Shown: positions 1 to 7,422 of the stretch, piece by piece
Layout: every line of letters begins with the position of its first letter
How positions within the stretch are numbered: the stretch's first letter is position 1
Origin: Flavipsychrobacter sp.
GTDB taxonomy: Bacteria; Bacteroidota; Bacteroidia; Chitinophagales; Chitinophagaceae
Direction of reading: 5' to 3'
DNA: 64,000 bases
Assembly: GCA_016787265.1 (NCBI GenBank)
Contig: JAEUVF010000008.1
Location: forward strand, 62,001 to 126,000
Translations under genes and position numbers: made by a program
The notes under the pieces: model-generated
The model's database searches: none
Seen by the model: the letters and a program-made list of their open reading frames with translations, nothing else
Told to the model about the DNA's origin: nothing

Positions 1-241
1 CAATACGGGAGGTGTCACTCATTTTATCCAGCATGCGCTGTCTGATCTGTAATGTGCTGAGCGGTTCACCAGCCCCCCTTAAAATCCGGAGGATATTAAA
101 TTGCTGGTTAGTAAGATCATACTGATCAAGGTGTTTACGGGTATTTTCCATCAACCAGTTATAGGAGTAAATCAGGTTAATCATGGCTTTCTGATGCTCA
201 TTCCTGAATTTCCGCTGATTGATGTCTTTGTTAATACTCAT
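1..241 (-). CDS. MarR-family transcriptional regulator, N-terminal part only
   Basis: Only the first 80 codons are visible because the gene runs off the left edge. The protein opens MSINKDINQRKF and then shows the amphipathic dimerisation helix and first helices of a MarR winged helix, including the stretch YDLTNQQFNILRIL followed by a segment on resistance to reading through LSTLQIRQRMLDK, which is the usual position of the recognition helices. MarR proteins bind operators as dimers and usually answer to small ligands. The neighbour on the same strand is a radical SAM gene ending 57 bases downstream of this start, so co-regulation is possible but not shown. The ligand and targets cannot be told. 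Confidence 0.8.
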   Translation of the reverse strand, partial: MSINKDINQRKFRNEHQKAMINLIYSYNWLMENTRKHLDQYDLTNQQFNILRILRGAGEPLSTLQIRQRMLDKMSDTSRI

Positions 242-297
242 AACAGGTATGTTCAGGTTTAAAATTACTGAAAATGAATTAAGCTGATGGTTGTTGC

Positions 298-1323
298 TCA
301 TCCCCAAACACGTGTTCCTTCTGAGCAGTTGGCGCAAATATCGATATTCGCACGACTTTTAAGTAGTCCGGATCTGAATTTTTGGTAAGCGGGGTCTTCC
401 CATATTTCCCGGAAACTGGCTTTTTTAAGATCGCCCAGGCGATGTTGTGCGTCTTTGTCAAAACAACAGGGCACTACCAGGCCGTCCCAGGTGATTACTG
501 TTGCATGCCAGGCTCTCCAGCAATGATTCAATAATTTGTTTTTAAAAGCAAACTGACCCTGCTTGTTTTTTTTATACCTGCTGTATTTTTCAATAGTTGG
601 AATCAATTGGTTGGGGTCATTTTCATAATCATAAACCTGTGCAGTCTTCAGCCAGATATCATCTACCCCGATTGACTTTGCCAATGCTTTTGCCTCATCA
701 ATCTGGTGTTCATTGGGTTTTACAACCAGGAACTGAAAAACTACAAATGGTTTTTGTGCGCCCATCTCTTTTTTTGCCTGAACAATATTGCGGGCGCCTT
801 GCAACACTTTTTCCAGATTGCCACCAATCCTGTATTGCTGATAAACATCCTGGGTAGTACCATCGATGGAAATGATCAGCCGATCCAGTCCGCTTTCCAC
901 TGTTTTTCTCGCATTGGCTGCTGTGAGATAATGTGCATTCGTGGAGGTAGCTGTATAAATACCCTTATCGGATGCATACTTCACCATGTCCAGGAATTCC
1001 GGATTCAGGTAGGGTTCTCCCTGGAAATAAAAGACCAGGTAAAAAAGATCCTTGTATAACTGGTCAATGGTATCGCGGAAGAAATTGCTTTGCAGCATAC
1101 CGGTTGGACGGGTGAATGCTCTTAATCCACTCGGACATTCCGGGCAACGTAGATTACAGGAGGTGGTAGGTTCCACACTGATGGAAATCGGTACCCCCCA
1201 CTGTATGGCTTTCCCGCTGTATTTGCTGATATAATAACTGCTGAGCACTTTCGTGGCATTCCAGGCCCTTCGGACACTCATCTTGCCCAGCATATTCATC
1301 GAGTCTCTAAAATGAAACGGCAT
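298..1323 (-). CDS. Radical SAM / SPASM domain protein
   Basis: The protein carries the radical SAM iron-sulfur signature CNLRCPEC at about residues 56-63 (C56, C60, C63), preceded by SISVEPTTS, and a C-terminal SPASM-like region with CWRAWHA, VPCCFD and ICANC cysteines that would hold auxiliary clusters. It should cleave S-adenosylmethionine to start a radical reaction; SPASM relatives mature peptides or modify enzymes and small molecules, but the substrate here is unknown and no precursor peptide is seen nearby. I start it at 1323 because a perfect TATCTTTG promoter element lies only 4 bases upstream. The longer reading to 1440 would translate a palindromic repeat and is unlikely. Confidence 0.88.
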   Translation of the reverse strand: MPFHFRDSMNMLGKMSVRRAWNATKVLSSYYISKYSGKAIQWGVPISISVEPTTSCNLRCPECPSGLRAFTRPTGMLQSNFFRDTIDQLYKDLFYLVFYFQGEPYLNPEFLDMVKYASDKGIYTATSTNAHYLTAANARKTVESGLDRLIISIDGTTQDVYQQYRIGGNLEKVLQGARNIVQAKKEMGAQKPFVVFQFLVVKPNEHQIDEAKALAKSIGVDDIWLKTAQVYDYENDPNQLIPTIEKYSRYKKNKQGQFAFKNKLLNHCWRAWHATVITWDGLVVPCCFDKDAQHRLGDLKKASFREIWEDPAYQKFRSGLLKSRANIDICANCSEGTRVWG

Positions 1324-1327
1324 TGAC

Positions 1328-1335
1328 CAAAGATA
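1328..1335 (-). promoter_or_regulatory. -7 promoter element for the radical SAM gene
   Basis: On the minus strand this reads TATCTTTG, a perfect match to the Bacteroidota -7 consensus TAnnTTTG. It ends 4 bases before the ATG at 1323, so the mRNA would be leaderless or nearly so. No clear TTTG lies 19 bases further upstream; that position falls inside the palindromic repeat at 1348-1388. Confidence 0.6.
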
Positions 1336-1347
1336 CAATCCTTCCTC

Positions 1348-1388
1348 CACCCGACCGGTGCCACCGGTCGGGTGGCACCGGTCGGGAG
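1348..1388. repeat. Three-unit 13-bp inverted repeat element, copy A
   Basis: Three 13-bp units sit at an exact 14-bp period: 1348-1360 (CACCCGACCGGTG), 1362-1374 (its reverse complement) and 1376-1388 (reverse complement with one change, GAG for GTG at the end). Units one and two form a 14-bp perfect inverted repeat (1347-1360 and 1362-1375) around one base. Orientation pattern is + - -. It is much richer in G+C than its surroundings and lies between two divergent promoters. Copies B and C are at 11549-11589 and 12880-12920. Confidence 0.9.
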
Positions 1389-1419
1389 CCATCTGCCGGG
1401 GCGGAGTGAAGGAAATACC

Positions 1420-1427
1420 TATTTTTG
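1420..1427 (+). promoter_or_regulatory. -7 promoter element for the GH25 gene
   Basis: TATTTTTG matches TAnnTTTG perfectly and ends 6 bases before the ATG at 1434, again giving a nearly leaderless mRNA. The -33 element is not evident. Confidence 0.5.
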
Positions 1428-1433
1428 CGCGCG

Positions 1434-2201
1434 ATGGCAAAAAAGAAAAAAAGTCAGGAATCCGTACCTAAATATTTACTGGCAGTGCTTGTTCTGGTAC
1501 TGGTCGGAATTTTAGCATGGTGGTGGTTTTCTGCTTCAGAGCCTGATTTCGAACACTATGAAGATTTTGGTATTGAGATCCCGACCAATTTTCAGCTGCA
1601 TGGAATTGATGTATCCAAATACCAGCAGCGCATTAACTGGGATGCCGTAAAAAGCATGAGGGCAGAAGATGTAAAAATTGGTTTTGTATTTATAAAAGCT
1701 ACAGAAGGATTGGGTAATATGGACCAGCAGTTCCGAAGAAATTGGAAGCAGGCCAAAGAAGCCGGACTGCCAAGAGGTGCTTATCATTTTTTCCTGGCAC
1801 CCAAAAGCGGGGCTGAACAGGCTGAGAATTTTATTCGCCGGGTAGAATTGGAAAAGGGAGATCTGCCTCCGGTATTGGATGTTGAACAAACCTACGGAGT
1901 TAGTAGTTCCAGGTTGAGAATGGAAGTGAAATCCTTTCTCGACCGGCTGGAAGCACATTATGGTGTTAAGCCCATCATTTATACCAATGTGGATTTTTAC
2001 AACCGGCACCTGAAAGACGAATTTGACAGCTACCCGCTCTGGGTAGCGCATTATCTCAGGAAAGATCGCCCAAGAATCGCCCGCAACTGGGCATTCTGGC
2101 AATACAGTGAAACCGGCAGGGTCAATGGTATCCGGGGAAAGGTCGATTTCAATGTTTTCAATGGTGATTCAACAGATTTTCGCGACCTGCTTATAGAGTA
2201 G
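1434..2201 (+). CDS. GH25 muramidase (lysozyme), membrane-anchored
   Basis: A glycoside hydrolase family 25 domain follows an N-terminal anchor. The family hydrolyses the MurNAc-GlcNAc bond of peptidoglycan. Visible motifs are GIDVSKYQ near residue 59, PPVLDVEQ at 147-154 with the DxE pair (D149, E151) that is the usual catalytic couple, IIYTN and a late WAFWQYS block. A basic KKKKS start is followed by one hydrophobic stretch (YLLAVLVLVLVGILAWWWF), so the enzyme should face the periplasm on an inner-membrane anchor. I prefer the ATG at 1434; a TTG at 1425 would overlap the promoter. A role in cell-wall remodelling is inferred; no phage genes are near. Confidence 0.9.
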   Translation: MAKKKKSQESVPKYLLAVLVLVLVGILAWWWFSASEPDFEHYEDFGIEIPTNFQLHGIDVSKYQQRINWDAVKSMRAEDVKIGFVFIKATEGLGNMDQQFRRNWKQAKEAGLPRGAYHFFLAPKSGAEQAENFIRRVELEKGDLPPVLDVEQTYGVSSSRLRMEVKSFLDRLEAHYGVKPIIYTNVDFYNRHLKDEFDSYPLWVAHYLRKDRPRIARNWAFWQYSETGRVNGIRGKVDFNVFNGDSTDFRDLLIE

Positions 2202-2223
2202 TAGCTTTGATAAAAACAGGTTT

Positions 2224-2463
2224 ATGAGCGAGATGGAACAGGATGCCCGGGAGCTGCTTTATAAAACATTAATGACCTTGTCCGTTGGTGCCCTCTGGAT
2301 GCTGCTCAATATGACCATCGGGTTGTATGCAGGCTGGTTTTTCTTCGAGGAGAGTCCCAAAGCAGGGAACTATATCTGCTATATATTCGCCCTCGGTTCT
2401 TTTCTCTGGATGATCCGGTATTTCTATAAGATGTGGTCCACCAAACCCACCCCGAAATCCTAA
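2224..2463 (+). CDS. Small two-helix membrane protein, unknown function
   Basis: This 79-residue protein starts 22 bases after the GH25 gene and probably shares its transcript. It has a short acidic N-terminus (MSEMEQDARELL) and two hydrophobic segments, about residues 17-38 and 48-66, with a positively charged end (KMWSTKPTPKS). I do not recognise a family. The position suggests a link to the muramidase or merely a shared promoter. The ORF is credible because of its spacing and its membrane-protein composition, but short length keeps confidence moderate. Confidence 0.65.
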   Translation: MSEMEQDARELLYKTLMTLSVGALWMLLNMTIGLYAGWFFFEESPKAGNYICYIFALGSFLWMIRYFYKMWSTKPTPKS

Positions 2464-2568
2464 TTCTCTTTCTTTCCGTCTCCCGCCTCCTCCTTTGTCT
2501 CGCGTTTCCCGTTTCCTTAGTTTCCCGTCTCCATTCTCCTTCTTCCATTCCTCCCTCTTCCATCTCTC
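2464..2568. repeat. Polypyrimidine tract with heptamer-like units between convergent genes
   Basis: Roughly 105 bases between two convergent stop codons are almost wholly C and T on the plus strand. Within it are imperfect 7-base units of the type GTTTCCC and GTCTCCC around 2500-2530. No gene or terminator hairpin is visible. A short minus-strand reading frame across it has the low-complexity composition expected from purine-only codons and is not a gene. Confidence 0.75.
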
Positions 2569-4128
2569 CTAATAATTCCTCTTCCTGCTATTCCTGTATT
2601 TTTCATTGATAATTTCAGCCATTGGCTTTTCATATACTTTGCTTTCAACCCAGGAAATGATATCCAGGTAAGCAAAGGCCCTCGTTTCAAAACGGTCTTT
2701 TTCCAGGTGTTTGATTTTATGCAGGAATTTTTCCAGCTCGGGTTTCATTTTTCTTGGCGATACCCCAAATGAATGCCGGATAAACCGGAACATTTCCTCT
2801 TCTACCACCGTCAGGTTTTTCATTTTCGCCATAAAGCGATAAACGGACTTGATAAGAGATTCGATTATCTCGTCATTGCCCAGTTCATAATGTGCCAGCA
2901 TATGCATTAGTCTCGCATAACTCTGCAGGTCGATTCGTAAATCCGCTGAAGTATCATTAATGATTTTTTGCAGAAAATCAATACTGGTATTGTAATCGCC
3001 GCTCCCGAAATAGAGTGTGGCAAGTTTGTAATTGAATACTACAATACGATGCGGGTCTACATAAAGCGCATATTCATCCAGGTTGGTTAATACACTGTCG
3101 ACCATTTTAAGTCCTTCTTTGAAGGTGCCAGTCATCAGGTGCCAGTTCAGTCGGGCACTATTGATATAAATACTGGTATGAATTCTGAAGTTGTCGTGTT
3201 GTAGTGCTATTGAGGTGTGTGAAAAAGTCTCAAACTCTTCCAGTACCCGTTCAAACTGCTGGAAATTCCGCAGGTCAAAATGAGCATTCAAAAGATTGTG
3301 CATCCCTTTGATATAGTGCCCTAATTCCACTTTTTTCATGACCTCATTTTCATCAAAGAGATCTACCCATTTCTGCGCATACCGGTAATACATCAGGAAG
3401 TCCTGCCGGATGAATGCATACCAGGTATAACTCTGGTACAGGTAAAGACGCTCATAGAAATCAGTCAGCTGGAAAGCGTCAGATGGCAGCTGTTCTTTAA
3501 AAAACTGACGGATACCCGCTTCGTCCTTTTCATTGCGGGCATGCCCGTGTTTGGTATACCAGCCGTATAATCTCAGCGCCAGGTTGGATAACCGTGTTAC
3601 CCGATCAATATGACCACTGATCTCAAGTGCTTCCTGCGTAAGTTTTTCAGTCTTTTCCTGAATACTGCGCGTAATGTGAAGGGTTTCGATTTTTTTTTCA
3701 AGAGAGATTACCTGTGCCAGGTAATTGAATTTTCCATTGGCTTTCGCTATTTCCCTTGCTCTTTCCAGGATTTTCAAAGCCTGGTGTTTCAGGCCTTTAT
3801 TGTATAGGATGCGGGCATTATCGAGCTGTTCAGACAATTGGAGTTCAAGCGTATCCGTGCTTTTAAGATCCCGCAAACTGGCCAATACCTGCTTGTAAAG
3901 ATGGGTTTTGATATTGTTTAACTGCGGTTTCTGAATAGAAGGCAGTTTTTTTAATAAAATCCGTTCGTCGTACTCGGAAAGCTTGTCCAGTGCATCAAAT
4001 AATTCCACAATTTTCAGGTCTTCTTTCGCCGAACTCCGCTTGATATAAAGCTTAAAATGCCTTTTTTCTGCCTTGTGAAGTGATTTTATGAGTTGAAAAA
4101 GAGAGTCGGTAGATCGGTTGGACATCAT
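2569..4128 (-). CDS. Conserved helical-repeat protein, unknown function
   Basis: This 519-residue protein has no signal peptide or membrane segment and is predicted to be almost wholly alpha-helical, with TPR-like repeats in the middle (for example LKHQALKILERAREIA and later tyrosine- and leucine-rich helices). The N-terminus SLFQLIKSLHKAEKRHFKLY is of a type I associate with uncharacterised cytoplasmic Bacteroidota proteins. It may be a scaffold, but nothing in the sequence gives a partner. It is a single transcription unit: the upstream side has its own promoter and the downstream gene is convergent. Confidence 0.8.
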   Translation of the reverse strand: MMSNRSTDSLFQLIKSLHKAEKRHFKLYIKRSSAKEDLKIVELFDALDKLSEYDERILLKKLPSIQKPQLNNIKTHLYKQVLASLRDLKSTDTLELQLSEQLDNARILYNKGLKHQALKILERAREIAKANGKFNYLAQVISLEKKIETLHITRSIQEKTEKLTQEALEISGHIDRVTRLSNLALRLYGWYTKHGHARNEKDEAGIRQFFKEQLPSDAFQLTDFYERLYLYQSYTWYAFIRQDFLMYYRYAQKWVDLFDENEVMKKVELGHYIKGMHNLLNAHFDLRNFQQFERVLEEFETFSHTSIALQHDNFRIHTSIYINSARLNWHLMTGTFKEGLKMVDSVLTNLDEYALYVDPHRIVVFNYKLATLYFGSGDYNTSIDFLQKIINDTSADLRIDLQSYARLMHMLAHYELGNDEIIESLIKSVYRFMAKMKNLTVVEEEMFRFIRHSFGVSPRKMKPELEKFLHKIKHLEKDRFETRAFAYLDIISWVESKVYEKPMAEIINEKYRNSRKRNY

Positions 4129-4171
4129 TAACTTATTTTCTGCAAATCCTTGCTGGATAAGGGTTTAACTG

Positions 4172-4179
4172 CAAAAATA
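4172..4179 (-). promoter_or_regulatory. -7 promoter element for the helical-repeat protein gene
   Basis: On the minus strand this reads TATTTTTG, a perfect TAnnTTTG match, 43 bases before the ATG at 4128. A -33 match at the usual spacing is not clear. Confidence 0.5.
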
Positions 4180-4215
4180 TCCTTTTTGGAGTAATAAACC
4201 GGTTCAAATTATGAT

Positions 4216-4246
4216 TTTCGGGAAGAATATTCACGGACTACTTTTA
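4216..4246 (+). promoter_or_regulatory. Candidate promoter for an untranslated RNA
   Basis: TTTC at 4216-4219 and TACTTTTA at 4239-4246 are each one base off the TTTG and TAnnTTTG consensus and are spaced by exactly 19 bases, the usual Bacteroidota spacing. No reading frame begins close downstream, but a strong terminator follows about 180 bases later. Confidence 0.35.
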
Positions 4247-4308
4247 CATCATCAAACGGGAATATTAAAAACGACCCGGCCTTACATCGGAAAGCAAACG
4301 GTGAAAAA

Positions 4309-4420
4309 ATATGGCAGGCAATCGTTAGAAGCAAAGCATCGTAGAGGTCGTAATCCCGAATCCTGAAAAGGAACAAAGAGAAGATTCGAAGATTTTTTTA
4401 TATGGCAAGCAATCGTTAGA
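4309..4420 (+). repeat. Direct repeat pair of 21 bp
   Basis: ATATGGCAGGCAATCGTTAGA at 4309-4329 recurs with one change (AAG for AGG) at 4400-4420, a 91-base offset. A shorter related segment, GCATCGTAGAGGTCG, lies between them at about 4336-4350, and the second copy continues into GGTCG. All lie within the candidate RNA. Confidence 0.8.
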
Positions 4421-4455
4421 GGTCGACTGTGTCTACAGTGGACCTTCTTTTTTTT
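4421..4455 (+). terminator. Intrinsic terminator without an upstream ORF
   Basis: GGTCGACTGT (4421-4430) pairs with ACAGTGGACC (4435-4444) with one mismatch around a GTCT loop, followed by TTCTTTTTTTT. The gene upstream points away, so it must end a non-coding transcript or act inside a leader. Confidence 0.75.
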
Positions 4456-4632
4456 AATGGCGACGTGAAAATAGGGGTCTCCTATCACATGACAAAGAAA
4501 TTGGTTAAATTTTTTTAACAATTAGGTAATTTATCCTTCCCTGCTGCCACTTATCATTTGTACTTCTGATTTATATAAAATTCTTTTCTCAACCGGTTTT
4601 AATGAGGCATATTGAGATTCTAAATAGAATTC
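4456..4632. other. Untranslated region before the metalloprotease
   Basis: About 177 A+T-rich bases with no ORF I would support. A near-match to the -7 box (TATCATTTG, one base too long) occurs around 4552-4560, but I cannot assign a promoter with confidence. Confidence 0.4.
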
Positions 4633-7269
4633 ATGAGAAAAATAGCCTTTTTGATTCCGGCCGCGCTATTATTGGCCTCCGGATCATTTGCACAAAAAAA
4701 AGGGAAAAAGGATGCCCCTCCTGCAGCTGATACCACAAAAAAAGCTCCTCCCGCCCCGCCTGCTAAACCTACCGTGAAGGACAAAACCAAATCAAGCAAA
4801 AAACACGAAGGCTTGTTCACTCTTTACCAGGATACGGTTACTGGTTCTGTTCAGCTATATATCCGTAAAGATCAATTAGGCAAAGAATATCTCTACCAGA
4901 GCTTCTCTATGGGCGGACCAACTGCATTGTTTCTGCACCAAAATATGATTCGGGCTACATTTCCTTTTAAAGTAGAAAAGTCGTTCGACAAGTTGGAATT
5001 CAAACAAATGAATACCAATTTCTTCTACGATAAAAACAACGCCGTTAGTCGCGCAGAAAATGTTGATGTGAGTGATGCGGTAATGTTGGCCGAAAAGGTC
5101 GTGATAGAAGACAGCCTTGGCTACCTGATCGCGGCAGATGGCCTGCTGTTGGGTGATAAACTCGACCCCGTGAAGCCAATGATGCCACCAGGTTTGCCTC
5201 CTGGAGCGGTCTTCAACCTGGGCAATCTGAATCCCTCCAAATCAAAATACGGATTGGTTCGTTCTTTCCCGAATAATACCGATGTGCTGGTGGAACTCGC
5301 TTACGATAATCCTATGCCGTTTAATGGTGGAGGAAAGGATATAACCGATGCCCGTTATGTACGTGTTAAAATGCAACATTCCTTCCTGGAACTTCCTAAG
5401 AATGATTTTCGTGCTCGTCGCGATGATCCAAGAGTTGGATATTTTGGTTCTGAAGTGGATGACCTGACTTCTCTTTCACCTACTCCTTATAAAGACATTA
5501 TCAATCGCTGGCACCTCGTAAAAAAAGATCCGGGTGCTGCCCTGAGTGAGCCGGTTGAGCCGATTGTATGGTGGATTGAAAACACCACACCGGTTGAACT
5601 TCGTCCGATTATCAAGGAAGCCGGAGAAAAATGGAATGAGGCTTTTGAAGCAGCTGGTTTCAAAAATGCGGTTGTTATGAAAATCATGCCTGATAATGCG
5701 GATTGGGATCCGGCAGATATCCGGTACAATGTGATTCGTTGGGTTAGCTCAGCCAATCCTCCGTACGGGGCCATCGGACCCAGCTTCACCAACCCGCGTA
5801 CCGGTCAGATCCTCGGAGCTGATATCACCGTAGAATGGAAATCGGGAGCCGGTGCTGTAGTTCAGGATGATTTGTTTAATGGTGGAATGAGTGCTGCAGT
5901 AACGCTTCCCTGGGAAAATCCGGAAGCAGCAATGAATTCTTCGCATACACATGGTAGTTTCCAGGTGAATGGTATGAAACAACACCTCAATTGTTCAATC
6001 GCACAGGAACTCAGCCTTCAATTCCAGACGGGTATTGCAACGATCACTACACTGGATGATGAAGATCGCCAGACTGCAGAAGTGAAAGAATTGCACAAGC
6101 AATTCCTGTACTACCTCATACTGCATGAAATGGGTCACACACTTGGATTGAATCACAATATGAAGGCTAGCCAGATGCTGAGCCCTTCTGAGGTTCATGA
6201 TCTGTCCATTACGCGCAAAATCGGTTTACAGGGTTCTGTAATGGATTACCCTTCACTGAACGTCAACAGCAATCGTGCTAAACAAGGAGATTACTATACT
6301 ACAAAAGTTGGTCCTTATGACGTTTGGGCTATCCAGTATGGTTATACGCCGTTTAGCGCTGTTGAAGAAGAAAGCGGCCTGAATAAAATTCTTTCCCGTA
6401 GCACCGATCCTCAATTGACGTTTGGAAACGATGCAGACGATATGAGAGCGCCAGGTAAAGCTATTGATCCCCGTGTTATGGTAAATGATATGAGTAATGA
6501 TATGGTTGCGTATGCAGAAGATCGTCTCAGGCTGGTTAATACCATGCTACCGAAACTGCAGGCCCGTTTTGCCAAACCAGATCAGAGCTATGCAGAGCTT
6601 CGTGCCCGCTACTACCAGTTAATGGGACAACGTGCTCAGATGGTAAATGCGGTTAGTCGTTACATCGGGGGAGTTTATGTGGATCGCAGTTTTGCGGGAC
6701 AAAAATCAAACACCAAACCGTTTACACCGGTTCCGGAAGCTTATCAGAAAAAAGCGATGACATTGCTGAATACCTATCTGTTTGCACCCAATGCTTTTGC
6801 AGCGGATGCCAGTCTGTACCCTTACCTCCAAATGCAACGTCGCGGATTTGGATTTTTTAATGGTACAGAAGATGTAAAACCATCCAATACCATTGCCAGC
6901 ATACAGTTAAGTACACTCGCACATATTCTTCATCCTGTAACACTGTCCCGCATAAACAATAGCGGCCTCTATGGGAACTCTTATAGCGTTGCAGAAGTAA
7001 TGGGCGATCTGTCCAAAGCCATTTTCCAGGCAGATCTGGGTAGTAGCGTAAACCTGTATCGTCAGAACCTACAGACTGAATTCGTAAAAGGTGCGGCTGC
7101 CATTGTGGATGCAAAAGCTGGCTATGATAACGCTTCCAAAGCAGCTGCTTTGCATACGCTTAAAAAAGTAAAAGCGATGCTGGCTGGTGCTGCAAGTCCG
7201 GATGAGCAAACCCGCGCACATCGGACCAGCCTGATATTCCTGATCGACAATGCGATTACTGTTAAATAA
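4633..7269 (+). CDS. Secreted zinc-dependent metalloprotease (DUF5117/DUF4953 type)
   Basis: The 878-residue protein starts with a signal peptide (MRKIAFLIPAALLLASGSFA, cleavage before QKK) and a Lys/Pro/Ala-rich linker. The catalytic zinc motif HEMGHTLGLNH is at residues 498-508, of the extended HExxHxxGxxH type (zinc ligands H498, H502, H508; base E499), and VMDYPS further on is a probable Met-turn. The arrangement of a long N-terminal domain, a central peptidase and a helical C-terminal part matches the Bacteroidota DUF5118/DUF5117/DUF4953 metalloproteases, whose natural substrates are poorly known. It is followed by a clean terminator, so it is a single-gene unit, and the RNA-like region upstream may control it. 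Confidence 0.9.
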   Translation: MRKIAFLIPAALLLASGSFAQKKGKKDAPPAADTTKKAPPAPPAKPTVKDKTKSSKKHEGLFTLYQDTVTGSVQLYIRKDQLGKEYLYQSFSMGGPTALFLHQNMIRATFPFKVEKSFDKLEFKQMNTNFFYDKNNAVSRAENVDVSDAVMLAEKVVIEDSLGYLIAADGLLLGDKLDPVKPMMPPGLPPGAVFNLGNLNPSKSKYGLVRSFPNNTDVLVELAYDNPMPFNGGGKDITDARYVRVKMQHSFLELPKNDFRARRDDPRVGYFGSEVDDLTSLSPTPYKDIINRWHLVKKDPGAALSEPVEPIVWWIENTTPVELRPIIKEAGEKWNEAFEAAGFKNAVVMKIMPDNADWDPADIRYNVIRWVSSANPPYGAIGPSFTNPRTGQILGADITVEWKSGAGAVVQDDLFNGGMSAAVTLPWENPEAAMNSSHTHGSFQVNGMKQHLNCSIAQELSLQFQTGIATITTLDDEDRQTAEVKELHKQFLYYLILHEMGHTLGLNHNMKASQMLSPSEVHDLSITRKIGLQGSVMDYPSLNVNSNRAKQGDYYTTKVGPYDVWAIQYGYTPFSAVEEESGLNKILSRSTDPQLTFGNDADDMRAPGKAIDPRVMVNDMSNDMVAYAEDRLRLVNTMLPKLQARFAKPDQSYAELRARYYQLMGQRAQMVNAVSRYIGGVYVDRSFAGQKSNTKPFTPVPEAYQKKAMTLLNTYLFAPNAFAADASLYPYLQMQRRGFGFFNGTEDVKPSNTIASIQLSTLAHILHPVTLSRINNSGLYGNSYSVAEVMGDLSKAIFQADLGSSVNLYRQNLQTEFVKGAAAIVDAKAGYDNASKAAALHTLKKVKAMLAGAASPDEQTRAHRTSLIFLIDNAITVK

Positions 7270-7290
7270 GTGGAATGTTTAGATGATTGC

Positions 7291-7326
7291 AACAACCCCG
7301 TCATAAACGGGGTTGTTTGTTTTTTG
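7291..7326 (+). terminator. Intrinsic terminator of the metalloprotease gene
   Basis: AACAACCCCG (7291-7300) and CGGGGTTGTT (7308-7317) form a perfect 10-bp stem with a 7-base loop, followed by a T-rich tail. It lies 21 bases after the stop codon. Confidence 0.9.
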
Positions 7327-7422
7327 AAACCGTCCATTCATCGAAAAATTAAGTAATAGCGCCCATTTCAGGATACTAAAGGGAAATAAGCCTCGTTAAG
7401 ATGCTTAATAAAATCCCTGCCC

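Larger units (their letters stand above)
4252..4455 (+). ncRNA. Candidate small RNA or terminated regulatory leader
   Basis: This stretch lies between divergent genes and contains no credible ORF, yet it ends in an intrinsic terminator (hairpin 4421-4444 plus a T run). A possible promoter precedes it, so a transcript of about 200 bases is predicted. It contains related segments of the form GCAATCGTTAGAAGC or AGCATCGTAGAGGTCG at 4318-4330, 4335-4350 and 4408-4425. It could be a free small RNA, or the 5' leader of the metalloprotease gene at 4633 with conditional termination. I do not recognise an RNA family. The start is an estimate from the promoter position. Confidence 0.4.

Noticed and set aside
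1324-1440. Longer N-terminus for the radical SAM protein
   Set aside because: It would translate the palindromic repeat (peptide DRCHPTGGTGRV) and overlap both promoters; the shorter start fits TATCTTTG.
1434-2463. Prophage lysis cassette (GH25 plus small membrane protein)
   Set aside because: No other phage genes, attachment sites or composition shift are seen; the muramidase has its own membrane anchor.
4335-4372. tRNA-like T-arm (AGGTCGTAATCCCGAATCCTG)
   Set aside because: The surrounding bases do not give an acceptor stem, D-arm and anticodon arm that pair, so no tRNA can be drawn.
4282-4521. 79-codon minus-strand reading frame in the intergenic region
   Set aside because: It reads through the repeat segments and terminator hairpin, has odd composition and no start context; an RNA explanation fits better.
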